Source: Struthidea cinerea (taxonomy: Eukaryota; Chordata; Aves; Passeriformes; Corcoracidae). Taken from it: a stretch of DNA of 64,000 nt. The stretch lies in assembly GCA_013397865.1 (NCBI GenBank), contig VZTI01002344.1, forward strand, positions 1,267,737-1,331,736, in the 5' to 3' direction. A program made the position numbers and the translations under genes. Below, piece by piece: positions 1 through 13,521 of the stretch. The notes beneath the pieces are model-generated. The model ran no database searches and was not told the origin of the DNA. It was given only the letters and a program-made list of their open reading frames with translations. The stretch's first letter is position 1. Each line of letters starts with the position of its first letter.

Positions 1-56
1 TTAATAGTAATTAACAATTAATTATTAATACTATTAATAGTAATAAATACATCTAT
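1..56. repeat. AT-rich low-complexity stretch
   Basis: This is almost pure A/T sequence built from repeated TTAATAGTAAT and ATTAATACT words. It is partly self-complementary, because ATTAATACT and AGTATTAAT-like words face each other. It begins at the window edge, so its full length is unknown. No gene is associated with it. Confidence 0.6.
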
Positions 57-3000
57 TTATTGTATCACAGTTCATAAACATAAACTGATAAGAGAGTTCT
101 TACTTTTTATAGAGCTATGGCTAGTTAGTGTTAGGTCCTGCCACAGCTGACAGAGAAAACACCAGACCAAAAAAAAGCCACAGAGGCTGGATTGTGGCTA
201 AATTGATTTAGAGGCTAAATTGAGGGCCAACAACTCTGTGTATTTCAGTACGCTCAGATCTTACTCTTAAGAAGTTGTGAAGACTCCATAGCACATACTA
301 CCATGCTAATATAAATTAATTAGCTAATGAATTAATTTTTAAAAGGGTGTCTGAAACCCCACTTGTATTTCCGAGTCAGTTGATCTTGGTGGTTGTGGGC
401 ACCTCAAAGACAACTTCTGCCCAGAAGAGCATTATGAGCCTGAGCTTAGATTTTGTATGCAAGTCATGTGATGGCTGTGGGCAGTGCTGCCGTGCCTAAA
501 TAATTTATGCCATCCTCGTTTTCAAAGAACTTGTACAGTAGAAGCACACCATCCAGACAAGAGCTCCTCCAGGGAAACCAGTCTGGGGAGGTCTTGCAGC
601 CACACTTCCATTCTCCTTAGCCCACACCCTTATCTGTTCGGCAGCAGCTTGTGGGGAATTGTGACCTCTGACCCAGGGAGCCTGTTACTGACGCTGGGGC
701 TTTAATGTCTGGGGAATTCCAGCAGCAAAATAACCGTCTGTGTGTGGAGCAGGCACAAGATGAATTGGGCTCTAGTGCTGCTTTTCCTCCCATATCACAG
801 CCCTACCAGAGTTCTGCAAACTCTCTGCAAGGGCCTTCAGAGACTGCTGCTTTCCTCACTCACAACACAAGGCTGTTTATTTGCAGATTTCTGCTATTTA
901 CAAAGTAGGAACATCATTGTTTTTATTGCTGGCTTTGATGGGATTAAAGATGGATAGACACCTCTGACAATTTTGTAACGTAATTTTTTTTGTTTGGCCT
1001 TCCTTCCTAAGAAAGTGAACTTCACATGCTTGTGCTATCTGCACAACGGACCAAATTATACTTTCCCCAATTCACTAATTTTAGCCAAATTTGCCTGAGT
1101 GTAACTGAATTCAGGAAAAAGACTCAAACGTTGTCCTGTAGTGGGCAGTACATGTGGCCACTCTCTCAGGGAAAGAGGTAGGGCGTGTTGGAGTGTTCAG
1201 GGAACACAAAAGGAATTCAGTACATTTTTATGCTGTCTTTAAGGATTGCTTCTCCATACTTTACTGTGCCTTGACCTTACAGTCATGTAAGTCATGTAAG
1301 AAAGTCTATGCCACTTTTTCCTGACCTGGCCCAGGGGGTGACTTTTCACCTAGAACTCTCTCTCTAAACTCTGTAATTTAGTTAGGCACCGTTCCCAGCT
1401 TACACTTTTGGAAGAGTGTTCAGAGAACAGAGCAAATGCATTCACCACTTTTCCAATATTTGTTGACACAGGGCATTAATGATTGGCTTGAAGGAGCTGA
1501 TGGCCCAAGGCACAGCTCCAGTAATCAATAATCCTTGGATAATCCTGAGCCAAGGTTATTTCTGCCCACAAAAATGAAATAGGAGTCAGAGAGGTAATTT
1601 ATTTAGCCCATTCATAAAAACATTTATGAATCTAAGCACAAAACAATAACAAGTAAAATCATGATGTTGAAAACAAAGATAACAAGATAGAACACCTGAA
1701 AATAAAAGCAAATCTTGCCAAAAATTATAACTCCTTGCTGTCAGCTAATGAGCTACAAATAATGAATGGATAGCACAACCAAGAGCAGATAAACACACAG
1801 TGTAAGAGCCCTAACAATTATGAATAAAATTTGTCTGTTCCTGAAGCAACTTGCTGTACACTCCAAAATGAGCCAGCAACAGGCACTCATGAAGTTCATT
1901 TTGGAGGTAATTTCACACCTGAAGGTTTTCAGCGAAGGAAGATGCTTGTCAAGCAAAACAGATGAATATCAGGTATCCTCAGTTAACCTTCAAAACAACA
2001 GCAGATCCAACTCAGCCTAATCCGAAGAAGGATAGGTACTAGATTCAAAATGATTAAATACTCTGAGCTATTCACTCGACCCTTTTTGCTTCTCGTGGTG
2101 TAGCAGAATATGTGGAGAGATGAAGCTACTTCAGTGCAATGCTAATGCATCCTTCCCCGTGTTGTGCATTTCTGAAGGAAAGTGAATTGCAGCATAATAT
2201 AACTGGGAGCTATTACTTATTTCCTGTCCATCTAAAAGTTCAGAAAATTTCACACATGATGTATATAGGAAATAAGCTAAAGTCTGATGTCAGCGTTTGC
2301 CACTACAGACATCTGCAATAGCACAGCTAGGTGCTTGCTTGCTCTGTTTGATCTTTCAGTTTCTTCTGTACCTTCAAAGGCATCTCTGCAGGGTGGGTGT
2401 AGGGTGCTGGAGACTTTGGACATTATGCACCCATGCTCAGTTCTATGCATGGGCAGATCACTGTAGAGTTGTGGCAGTTGTGAGAAACCTGGCTGAATTG
2501 TATGAAATCAGATCTGCTGTGTTTTGGCTATAGGACCCTTTTCAAACCAAGTCTGGAGCCTGGAATTGCAGTCCTCGTTAAAAAATCCCCACATGACTGT
2601 TTGTGCTAGCGACTATGAGAAAGGACATGGTTTCACCAGCGCTGGCCACCAAGCAGGATGTAGTATTGCAGGGATCCATTTGAGGATCAGAGGCTAAAGT
2701 ATTTTCATCTCTTTTGGCTCAATTCAAAAAATGCATCCTGCAACAGCTGTCTCCCTGCATAAGCTATGCTCCTCTCAGAAGCTGTTCGAGGTTTCTCACC
2801 TCATAATTTTGCTAATTATCTTGATCATGAACTCTGTGTACATTCTTTCATGGTCTGGAGGGTTCAATGGAAGAGCCACCAGAATTAACTTGAGCTTCTG
2901 TGAATCTAGCAGTATTTTACCAGTGTACTCTTTTCGAAAGACAGCCACTCTCTGCCGGTCCCAGGCCCTCTATCACAGCTGCTCTCTAATGGCCTGAAGG

Positions 3001-3660
3001 ACAACCTGTGTTTTCCAGTTCCAGCTGGCACAAAAGCAAACTGCAGAAAGACAGCCATCCTAGGTCAAAAGGGTGTAGCAGTAATTAAATTGCAGTTCTG
3101 TGCTGAAAAGTGACAGTGTAAAAAATGCTGCTGTAGGCTTCTGTGTTTATCATGCTTGCTTGACTTCAAAAGTACTCAGTTTGCAGCTAAAAGATTTTCT
3201 TTCTTAACCTGCCTCTTTTTCTAAGCTAATGTGAATCAGAGTCAGGGCAAAGTCCTTTCTTCATTCCCTGCATCACTACTAACAGTAAAGGGCATAACTG
3301 GCCAAAGTAGGCCAGTAGAAACAGATGTATCATCCTAACTCTTAGGTCTGCCTGACCAGCCCGGACCCGGTGGTTCCAGAGCTGTTTACTGCAGAAGGTT
3401 CTACTTACTCTCACTGGTGATGGCTCTGCAGGTATAATATAAAGGAACATATACTTACAGCTAACATCAACACAGGAAACTGATAGAGGAAGGAAGCAGT
3501 TTTGCTAGCAAGAAGAGACCATTTCAACACAGCCATTTTTCTGCCTGGAATGACACTTTTTGTGAGCTTGGGCCTTAGGGCAAATCACTACATGATGGTG
3601 GTAAATGAGCTGAAAGCCAATCTCAGTCAGCAATAAAATGACAGGATAGGATTAAGAAAG
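57..3660. other. Non-coding unique sequence
   Basis: I see no gene here. Open frames are all under 90 codons, overlap each other on both strands and resemble no family I know. Two AATTAATT palindromes flank a TAAT core at 314-337. At 1471-1545 several homeodomain-type motifs cluster, including TAATCC twice, 11 bp apart. No CR1, LTR or long microsatellite was found. Confidence 0.6.
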
Positions 3661-4020
3661 AAGTAAGTGGTGATCTATCAAAAATATGGAGTATTTTTGA
3701 CAAAAGATGTGATGAGGAAGCCAGAGGCTAGAGAGAAGAAAGTAATGAGGATGAAAAACTGGAAAACCACAAGATGGACAAAGAAAGATGATGGAATCTA
3801 AAAGGGTTCAATCAAGGAGAGCAAAAATAAGGAAATCATCTGCAGAAAAAGGGAATAGAAAGTTACCCATATGAATGGAAGACAGACATTAGAAATTAAA
3901 AGAATGAATGAGATAACTGTGTTAAGAACAAGCACAGTAGTAGAAGAGGGAGGAAAAACACTGAAAGGGAAAAAAAAGAATTTTAGGGAGAACAGATTAG
4001 AAATAGGAGAGTCTTGCATC
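3661..4020 (+). other. Purine-rich tract, strand-asymmetric
   Basis: By hand count about 73% of the plus-strand bases are A or G, with many GAAAG, AGAGAAG and GGAAAA words. There is no simple repeat unit, so this is not an ordinary microsatellite. A 73-codon minus-strand frame here (3798-4019) reads as a Phe/Ser/Leu-rich string, as expected from translating a pyrimidine tract, and I treat it as spurious. Confidence 0.5.
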
Positions 4021-7000
4021 CCTCAAACATGGAACCATCCCTCAATATGAATGAAATCTATCCCTGTTCAGGTAAGAAAAAAGTAAAGAAAAGCAATGAA
4101 AAAATAGGCGATTTATTTATTTAAAGGATGGTGTATATGTGTGCATTTTAGTTTAAGTTGAGCTTCAAAGGCAGGAATAGTTTCGTTTTAGGGCATCCTC
4201 AGGGCTTTTGTACTGGACCATTTAATGGTGTTGTGAAAAGGGTAATCCCACTGGCTGTTCTCCAGGGCACTTGATAGTTATGATTTCCACAAAGCAGAGC
4301 CATGTGAAGACATTGTTATTTTGACTATGTTCTTTTCCTAGAAGAGTTTTCTGGGGCAGTATGTCATTTCTTTTTGACTGCCCACCATCTTTATTTCAGT
4401 GACCTAGCTCTCTCAGAAAGACTGTCTATTAATGTTTATTTTGTGCTGTGAAAAGTCACTTCATAGTTTCAATTCTTTCTCTTTATATATTAATCATCTT
4501 CTGCTTTGAAAATAGTATCTATACAAATGAAGAGCTGGTATAAATTAGTCTTTGACACTAATCTTTTCATCCCAAATAATAATTTTCTTATTCTACTTCA
4601 TGCTCACAATCCATCTTTCCATTTATCTGAGCTCAGTCCTCTTACTTTACACTTTAGTCATCTCATCTGAAAGAATTAAAACAAGTTCTGACCTTATGTA
4701 TAATCTCCCAAAGGTGTATTTGCACTGTACCAGGAAAGATTTAACTGTCTGGCTGCTGCTGTCACTACTGTCTTTATATCATGGTGATAACTTCCTAAAG
4801 ATCAGATGCAGAATTTTTTCTGCTTGGGTTTACCCCCCCCAAAATTACAAGTACAGTTCCATTCTACCTGGAAACTGTTTTAATCTAAATGCATCTGAAG
4901 CTGGTGCATCATAATCCTAACTATTGGAAAAGGGAAGTGAAGCCCTGGGGAAAATAATACTGGTGTGGGAGTGAGAGAGTGAGGTCATCAAGAAGATTAA
5001 AAGCTCTAAACTCAGTGGTTCTCAAACACCAGTCTCCAGATCTGCTACAGGCTGTGGTTTACTGTGCCTTCCCCGTGACAGTGAATAAGAGTTTTTCATA
5101 ATAGACCACATTTTATCATTCTTTAAAAAAATCAATTTCCCACTAAGGACTCTCAGAATTTTAGCGATTTTCCCATGCAGTATCAATTTTTATTATTCCA
5201 TAAATTATGCCTCCTGGACATAAAAATTAACACAATAGTCTAAATTATACATCATAGTAGAATTTATGGTCCTTTAAAGAGGACACAAATGACCATAACA
5301 AAATAATATTATTACAGGTTTAAGTACAGTTGCACCCCCTTTTACCATCACCTTTACATAACATTATAAGCTGGTACACCAAAGGGAGTTCAGAAATTCT
5401 ATTCAATGAAGTAGTGTTCTTGTATCTTTTATGAAAGAGATTCAACTATCAGTAAATTTAATGTTATGTGCAAAATTACTCACTTTGTCTCCACACCCTT
5501 ATACTTTTTCTAAAAGATACTCTAGGTAATGATTTGGAGATAAGGAGCTAGAATTCCTGTGTAGAATACAATAGAGTAGAAAAACAGAGTAACTCATGTA
5601 TAGGCTCCTGAAAAGCTCACACTGAAAAGAGACCACGCTGAATAATAGATGTTCTAACTTTAGATAAAATTTCAGTGAGAGGATCTCAGATGCAAGTGAA
5701 GTAGAAAAAAAAGAGAATCACCCTTACAACACTACTAAATGAAATTCACTATAATAAATCTACAGAGAGCATGAAGGACCCAAAATTTCCTTCTTTTTGG
5801 ATCTGAGATAGCTGGAAAATTCTGTTAATAGTGGAAGTATACAACAGGTTGGTGTATGTAAACCTAGTGCATAGAAGTATACCCACCCCTTTTACAAATG
5901 CAAGAATTATGGGTGTAAGGCCAATAAAAGAAAAAAAATTGTACTGTAAAGGAGGTTGCTAGGATATCCTTCTGAAAACATATGTATCATGAAATAATGG
6001 GTTTGGATTAACTGCTGAGCCACATTCTGATATTTATATATCTGGCTATTTAAACCCATCAGTTTTTGTACACAGTCTCTTATTCCAAGAGAAGACAAAA
6101 GGACATAATTCTTTATCAGTATAGCTGCAACGCAGGATACAAAAGAGGCCACGGTTTCTGAATTCTTTGTCCATGTCTAATCATGACCAAACAGGTCAGA
6201 TTGAGGGGAAAAAAAATCACTGGAGTTTCTCCAACTTGTAAAAGAAGAAACATGCTTCTTTTGCCTAAAGAAAAATGTCACTTGAATTAGAGGCAAGAAA
6301 AGGAGAAGAAATTTCCTTCTCCTACTGCCAGTCTAGATCACTGCCACAGTTAGGAGAATTTTCATATTTTAATACTCTGCCTAGCTTTCACTGTAGCCAG
6401 GATCTAATATCTGCAGAACATTTTAAGACAAATCTACCACTGATTTGTTGAACAAGAGCTGAGTTGGAAAAAAGGAGACTGGAACACATTTTATTGTAGT
6501 TATAGGTTAGGGAAAAGCACCTGCTGTTCCATATTCTCTTCCCCAATTAAGCATGCTTCTCCCCATCAGCATTCCTTAGGTTCTGTTGCAGTGCTGTGTA
6601 ATTGCATTTCTATCAGCCTCCCTTTTCTTTTGTTTCAGTTGTACTGCAGGACTCTGACATCCTTACTGCAGTTTCCACACACTATCTTACATAATGTCCT
6701 CAGAATTTCATTGGTGACACAAATGTCTCCCCAGAACGCTCTGCAGTCTTGCAGATCCTGTGCCAGGAAAGGCCATCAGGTCGCCCTGAAGCAGTGTTTC
6801 AAGTCCCAAATGAAAAAAATTCTCATGCTACTGGAGGGGAAAAAAACAACAAGAGAAAGTCAACACACATTAAAGGAGGAAACAGAGAGGGGTAGGAAAA
6901 GAAACTGAAAGAGGAGTGCGTGAGACTGAGAAAAAATTTTGATTTTAAAAGTTAAATATTTTAAAGCCTTATCTGTCTGAACAGTAGCCCACAAAAGTAC

Positions 7001-10000
7001 AGTTCTGCTCCTAGATATCCCGGCAGGAATGTGCAAGACTGTGGCTTTAGCCTCCCTTCTCTCCCAAAGATTTTCAGTAGATGTAATTCTAATGAAATCA
7101 GTAGTTACTCTCCTCCAGATATTTTGCATTTCCAAACTAAAAAGCTAAACTGAGTGAGAACATCATGAAGTCTTTGAGGCAGTTTTAGGAAGCTTATACA
7201 AGGGTAAATATATCAGATTTTTAATATACACTGCCCTTTTTACAGCACCTCATCACAATGAATTTGGTATGGTTTATGAAGATTCATTACCCCAAATGTC
7301 ATAATCTCAGAAAATCAAATAAGAAGTAGATAATGACTATCTCTATTACACAGGTGGCAAAGAAAAGAATTAATAACCTGGTGGAGGCTTTACAGTGAGT
7401 TAGAGAGATCAAGAAACATAACTTGGCAGGCTGACTTTCTTCCCCTTGGCACCAGGGAACCAGTAAACAGAGATTAAGAACTGTTCAGCATTCAGATTAA
7501 AAAATGTCATACGAGACTTATTACATTCCTAGTGTTCTGCTGATATTCCATATTTATGGGTAATGAGGAAGCTTTCAAAAGTTTCCTGTGTTTGTCTTAA
7601 TTCCATGGTAATGCCCTTTGCTGAGAGTACAACAGTGGCAGTACATGTAAACTCATAATTTACCTTTAGGCTTTCTAGTGCTTTGTTGGAAATATTTTTG
7701 AATCTTTAAAATGTGTTATTTTCACTGGGCTATTCACTCAGAAGGCTGCTTTGGAAAATCCTTCTACGTGTCATTTTACAGTTCAGGATTTCTTGCAACA
7801 TGTAGATAAATACAGCAAAATCACTTAGAGTGAGATGTTCAGGGAACTATAAGCATGACAAGCCAGCTCCAAGACAGAAATGGCAAACATCTTTTTAGTG
7901 ACAGACAGAAAAATCAGGAATAAAGTGACTAGCCCAGAAAATGCCTATGTGCTAAGGAAGACGTTCAATTCCTATATTCCTGTCTCTAAATTTGACTCAA
8001 TTTTAGTCGCTGCACAATTTAAACTTATTTAATAATGAATGGTAACTCACAGAAAACATGTAAAAATTAAATATAAACCTTTAGGAAATATGAGCATTTA
8101 ATATTTAATGCATTTTGATTTTTAAAATGCAAGGAAAAGGTATTTTCTTTCTCAGTCCTGTCCCTAAATCAGGAAAAAAATAATGTGAGAAAAGGGGCAG
8201 ATTTATTACTTCTACTTAAAGAAATATCCAATTCAGTCTTGCTTTTGGAGAGCAAGACAGCAAAGCTCTTGATTTTCTCCATTTAGAAAGTAGGCTGGCC
8301 ACAGTAAAGGTGTTTAATCACTTGCAGGGATAAACCCTATTTAGCCTTGATGACAGTAGGTAAGGAGTTTCTCTTCTTTGGCCATCTTAAGTGATCTTTC
8401 ACTAGGACATGACCTCACAAACCTGGATAAAATAACCCAGAGGCCAGGGACTGAGCAGCCTTTGGCATGTCCTTCATCCTCCTCAGGACCAGATGTGATC
8501 TCCTCCCATCAGAACTGAGGCGTACTGGCAAGGGCTGAAGCTGTCAAGCTGTCAAGCCAAGTAATACCCACTCAGGAGATAAACAGAGAGCTTCTGCATC
8601 CAAGCCTGGCAGTGTAGCACCCGATTTATTTTCAAATACAAGATTAGGAACAATAAAAAGTAAACCTCTTCACAGAGATGTTTTGACTGTGAAATGCAGG
8701 ATTCCCCACTGCCTACAGTCCAAGACAGACTGCATTTCATCTCATTTCAAGATGTACACATGGGAGTTAATGTCTGTTGCTTCAGCTGATACATGGATGA
8801 ACTCAGATCTAATTAAAGAGGTTTCAGAAATAGCACAGACATAAAAGTCATTCTAGAACTGATTATTTCTAATTGACAAATTATCCTGCTACCTCTGCAG
8901 AGTCGGCAACATATCTATTTCCTGTAAACCTGTAACTTTAAATAAGGGAACCAGAAAACATCTTGCTTAGGCATAGGATCAATAGTTCTGAGCAAGGAAA
9001 AGACAGTAATAAATAAGAGAACAACTTATTTTATGCATCACTTCCTGCTCTAATTAAGACCAACCGTCCACTACCATTCACAGACATGTTGCAGGTGTGG
9101 GGAGTTACAAAACAGATTTGTTTAGCAGGAGTCATTTGGAGTGTGGTTAAAGACACTCTACACTTGCTGGGGTGTAAGCCTCTCTTGGCTTCCTCTAAGG
9201 CTTACCACTTGGTAATTCTCAGTCATAAGCTCTTGGCGTGAGATTTTATTTAGAACTGACCCAAGACTCAGTTACTTGCTGTGTGGATTGAGACAGCTGC
9301 CTGTACTTTGGACAAGTACCTTCACTTCACCATCTGCCCTTCATCACATGGCAAATATGAAGAAGACAAGATAGGTCACCTCTGTATGCCCCAAGGATAG
9401 ATGAAACTATTGTGCACTTTGAAGTTAGCTCTCCGGAGTTTTCTGCAGTCCAAATGTTTGCACAAATCACTAGAATGCCTCCATCACCATAAAAAAAGCA
9501 TATAAATAGAAAGCAACAATAGATTCAACAACTCAACAACACACACAGGGAATCTCTTGCTGTGTACATTGGAACCACCTATTGATACCTGTGTTTCTGA
9601 TAGTTCTACTTTCAAACCTCACAATGGCTGAGATCCTGCCCAGTTTAATGGCAGAGTGTCTGGAGAAGCAGAAGGTGTTGTTGCTCATCGCATTGCACCA
9701 TATCACACTTTAGGATGAGGTCAGTTAGGGTTATTTGGCCCAAGTTCAGAAACTGCCTCTTTAGAGGTGTCTTCTCCACAGTTACTAAGGTGTCACTCCA
9801 GTCCCTTGTACCCAAATAAGCATGGAGAGAGGAAGTACATAGCACCAACCTTCAGTCCCACCTTACTGCCACCAACCTACAGGCCAAGTTACAGAATTTT
9901 TAAAGAAAACTGTAGGCTCATACTTTGGCCCTGAACTGGAAAATTGTGCCTTGGCTCAGTGCAGCTGCACATGATTTGGTTCCCCTGTACTCCAAAACCA

Positions 10001-12330
10001 GGCTGCATTATCCAGCTGCTGATAGGCAATGATCCCTGGCTGTTTTATCTCTGGTACTATTTCCATATTTGATCTGGAAAAGCACTGGTCAGTGTGGGAT
10101 AGCAATACCAAACTCTTAATACTAACCTGACAACAGTTTAAGTGTGCAGATGTAAAAAGGCAGTACCAGAAGGGCCTGTGTGGTAATACAAGTGTAATCT
10201 CAAATATAAAACCTGGATCCTTCTGGTCTGACCTAAGCGGGCATTGTGCGCTGGTTGGGCTGCATGTCGCTTGTATCATTCAAGGAGCAGTGAATAAAAT
10301 GCTTGCCATGTTATTGGGTTGCTGTATTCCCTCTTTTCCCCCAAATGATTTTAACTCCAAGGGTCATAACTAGGCTGCAGAGGCACAGAAGAAAACCTAT
10401 TCTATAGGTCTGGGGGAAAAAAAGATAATTTCATTTTTAAATAGGAGGATTTTTTTTACCCCCCTAGCAAGAGCTAAGGACTGTTTCACTGTAAAATTCG
10501 TCACACCATTATTGTATTAATGATGAAGAAATGGCAGTTATATAACACCATTAATCTAATGGTCCCAAAGTAAAGGGCAAAAAATTAGTAATGTGCCCTG
10601 GGGATTCTTCCGGTGGAATACTGCAAAGAGCAGGACAAATCAATGAAAATTGCTCCTGGCTGTTAACTTACAGCTGCTCCATCCCTACTATTCAGGTAAG
10701 AGCCAAAGCAATGAAAGACTGAGGCTGGGACCTGAAAAGTAGCCAAAAGAAGGGTTCTCTGGGAAGTCTGCATTCTGCTCAGCATGAGGAATGTTTCGTT
10801 TTCCTGTATGGTATCCTGTAAGTAAAACCTGCTTTGTAGCTATGACAAGACAGCTGTCTCCGTGGTCATTAAGCTGAGTCCTTTAATATCATCCACAAAA
10901 TTTAATGTTTGTTTAGCTTAGAGATATCGGTGAGAACAGGTTGTCTAGAGAGGGTGCTATTTCCCTACCCTTCCCCAAGTGTGCAACAAGCCACATTTGC
11001 CTAGTTATCCATCTGCTTACCTCTTTGGCTTCTAACTGCAGCTTACAGACTGTGCATGTTTTTATGCCTTGGCTTAAAATTTGTCACTTATGCATCAAGT
11101 ACTGATAAATAGTTGGGCAAGGTAGTGCTTTTTAAGCTTTCTGTCAAAAGTATCACATCCAATGTCAGGAAATTGGAGTAAGATAAATTCTTGAAATGAG
11201 ATACAATTTTTTAGCAATGAGAGTAATTAAAAGCTGAAGTAATTTATCTGGGGATGGGGATTTTCAACTGCATGGAATGTTAAAGTCTGATTCAATACTT
11301 TTCTAAGAACTGGTTTAATTCACAGTTTTGGAAAAATTCTACAGCTTGTATATCCTGCAAATCTGGCTAGAAAAAAACCGTCCATGGCCTTCTGGCTTTA
11401 GAATCTACATATTTATATGGACTCCTGTACAGCTAAAAGTGGAACCTTTAGTTTTAAACTCCACAGAATAGAATTAAGAACAAAATACTTCCGTGTGCTC
11501 ATTGATTCCTAAGAGGTAACAACACAGTCACCAGTATAAGCTTTATTGTCGTTATCATTGAATGTCATAAACTAGGCCTTAGAGGTTTTGAAACTTTAAA
11601 GTTCACAGAATATAACAAACGAAAAGATATACTTACTCTGGGCTTTGATGGGCTACTTTTCTTTGTTTTTTCAGATCCAGATTTTCAAACTTTTTTTACA
11701 ATACTATAAACATACTTTTAGAAAATGAAGACTGACACTCTTACTGGAATTTCACAATATCATAAACTGTGAATTCATGACAAACAAAAGCCCTACAAGT
11801 TTCCAACACAGCTTGTGATAGGCCACAGAAGTGTTTTCAGTTCTTCCCTTACTAACGTTATACAGACTTCATAGGGTGGTTTGAATTCCAGTTATTGCAT
11901 TGATTTTTTTCTTTAACATTAATCAAGCCCACTTAAAACCCACTGGCAGAAAGATAACTTCCAAATATTTTAATATTGCCAAACAATTGATCTTTAAGTG
12001 TGGGACTTGTCTTTACTTCAGTCAACCCACTTGAGTTTGAATCACATATGTGGAGGACCAGGCACAGGCATGTTTTGTCTCAAGCATTCAGACTGTCTCC
12101 ACAGGGAAGCTGTGATCAGCTGAGCCAACTTCCTTTTCTGCCTTGACACTCATTCTCAGTGTGCCTGCCTCAACTTCCCCACCCTCCTGTCCATCCGTGG
12201 GGCAGGACAAATGCGGGATCCAAGGACTGCGGACGTCCTTTCTTCTCCCCCTCTCTTGCCTTATCTCAGCAAAGTGGAGCTATCGTATTCTACTCCTTAC
12301 TCCATGCTGAAGGCTGTTGTTAGAGTTGTG
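4021..12330. other. Non-coding unique sequence
   Basis: No recognisable gene or mobile element was found. Open frames reach 120 codons (plus strand, 4552-4914) and 107 codons (minus strand, 9956-10279), but their translations are low in complexity or carry no motif I recognise. A short C8 run lies near 4833. The segment 12170-12290 is richer in GC and CpG than its surroundings and runs into the 68-bp duplication that follows. Confidence 0.55.
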
Positions 12331-12466
12331 AGCTTGCTGAAGTGTGTTGTAAATGTCAAGGGCTTGTTAACTGACACTTGAGAAGTTTGTGAATTGGGAG
12401 CTTGGTGAAGTGTGTTGTAAAAGTTAAGGGCTTGTTAGACAATGCTTTTGAGACTAAGCAGTGGGC
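12331..12466 (+). repeat. 68-bp tandem direct duplication, two diverged copies
   Basis: A segment beginning AGCTTGCTGAAGTGTGTTGT at 12331 recurs at 12399 as AGCTTGGTGAAGTGTGTTGT, exactly 68 bp later. The first ~41 bases of the two copies differ at only a few positions. The second half is more diverged and needs small gaps to align. This could be an old local duplication or repeated units inside a decayed LTR. I could not assign it to a named family. Confidence 0.6.
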
Positions 12467-13056
12467 TATTTGCTGGAGTTATGATGATTATACAATAGAA
12501 GCACAAGAATTCCCTGATATGTGTCCAGGTGTTTTTGTTCAGCCTGACAAGAATTTGTAGCAAACATTGTGCCCTGTACCCAGTGGGTCATGACAACACA
12601 TTGAAAACTTTTGACAAAGCTTGAATTAGATTTCTGTAGTAAATTGAATCTTCAGCAAGGCTGTCCATGATTTCAGGAGTGGGTATTCTGGTATTCTAGA
12701 ATGCAACAACATGTTTACATTAAGAAGGCGGTAAGATGTTTGCCTTAGTCAAATATTCTTAAGATAAATACATTTCTGTGCAAGGAAATCCTTTGTTTCA
12801 ATGGAATACTCCTGTAGCAGAAATATGGTGATAAGAAACTCAGAAGCTGATAAAAGAAGGGTCACAGCAATGATCAAAATGTTTTAAATATTTCCCTACT
12901 ATAGAGATTACAAGCCTCAAGTGGCTACAGTTTAGGTGGCCAAATTTCTCTCTTATCTGAAAGATATTTGGTGAATACACTTTGAAATCTCCTGCAGCTA
13001 GGAGATGGTGCATCCTCTAAGAAACCTATTCTCAAAGATAAGAAGCCAAGTGCACA
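12467..13056. other. Non-coding sequence
   Basis: AT-rich sequence without a gene. No repeat family was recognised. It lies between the 68-bp duplication and the unidentified open frame at 13057-13521. Confidence 0.5.
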
Positions 13057-13521
13057 TCAGAGGTGATGAACGAGAAATGTATAATCTCTTCTAGTGATGC
13101 AGGGGGCAGGTGGAGGACAGTGCAGCAAAAGTGCGTGGAAAAATAGCCGTGGCACCTCTGTGCATGGTATCCTGAACATGCCAGTGCCACAGCCGGCATT
13201 CTTGCAATGCCTGTCATCGCTAACACCTTCCATGAAATTGCCTTCATCATGCAAGTGCATCGACCACTGCAGCCCTCCCAATCTGCTACCAGTGCAACCA
13301 GCACACCTTGACTTAGAAACCTCCCTCAAAGCTTCCTTGTTCCTCAGCATCCTTGTGCAATTTTTTTTTAGGGCACACACAAACAGTATGTCTATAGTAG
13401 CTGTAATGGCAAGTAATCCTTCTTTACCTCTAAATTCTAAACCATTAAGAACAACCCTGCCAGGACCATCCCAGAAAACAGTGTTGCCATTAATACCACT
13501 TTCCTTCACATCCAGCAGCAC
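13057..13521 (-). other. Unidentified 154-codon open frame, possibly a decayed coding remnant
   Basis: This is the longest gap-free open frame in the window. It starts at a methionine (MLLDVKESG) and ends in FLVHHL before a stop. A second minus-strand frame (13032-13304, 90 codons) and a plus-strand frame (13094-13534, 146 codons) overlap it, so the interval is simply poor in stops on both strands, in line with its higher GC content. The translation includes the peptides HDEGNFMEGV and LFFHALLLHCPPPAP, but I recognise no family. I see no TATA box, poly-A tail or splice signals that would argue for a real gene. Chance openness of GC-richer DNA is the leading explanation, and an old retrocopy or transposon remnant is the alternative. 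Confidence 0.2.

Noticed and set aside
4552..4914. 120-codon plus-strand open frame
   Set aside because: The translation is hydrophobic and Leu/Ile/Ser-rich without a recognisable domain, in AT-rich sequence; no exon or promoter signals support it.
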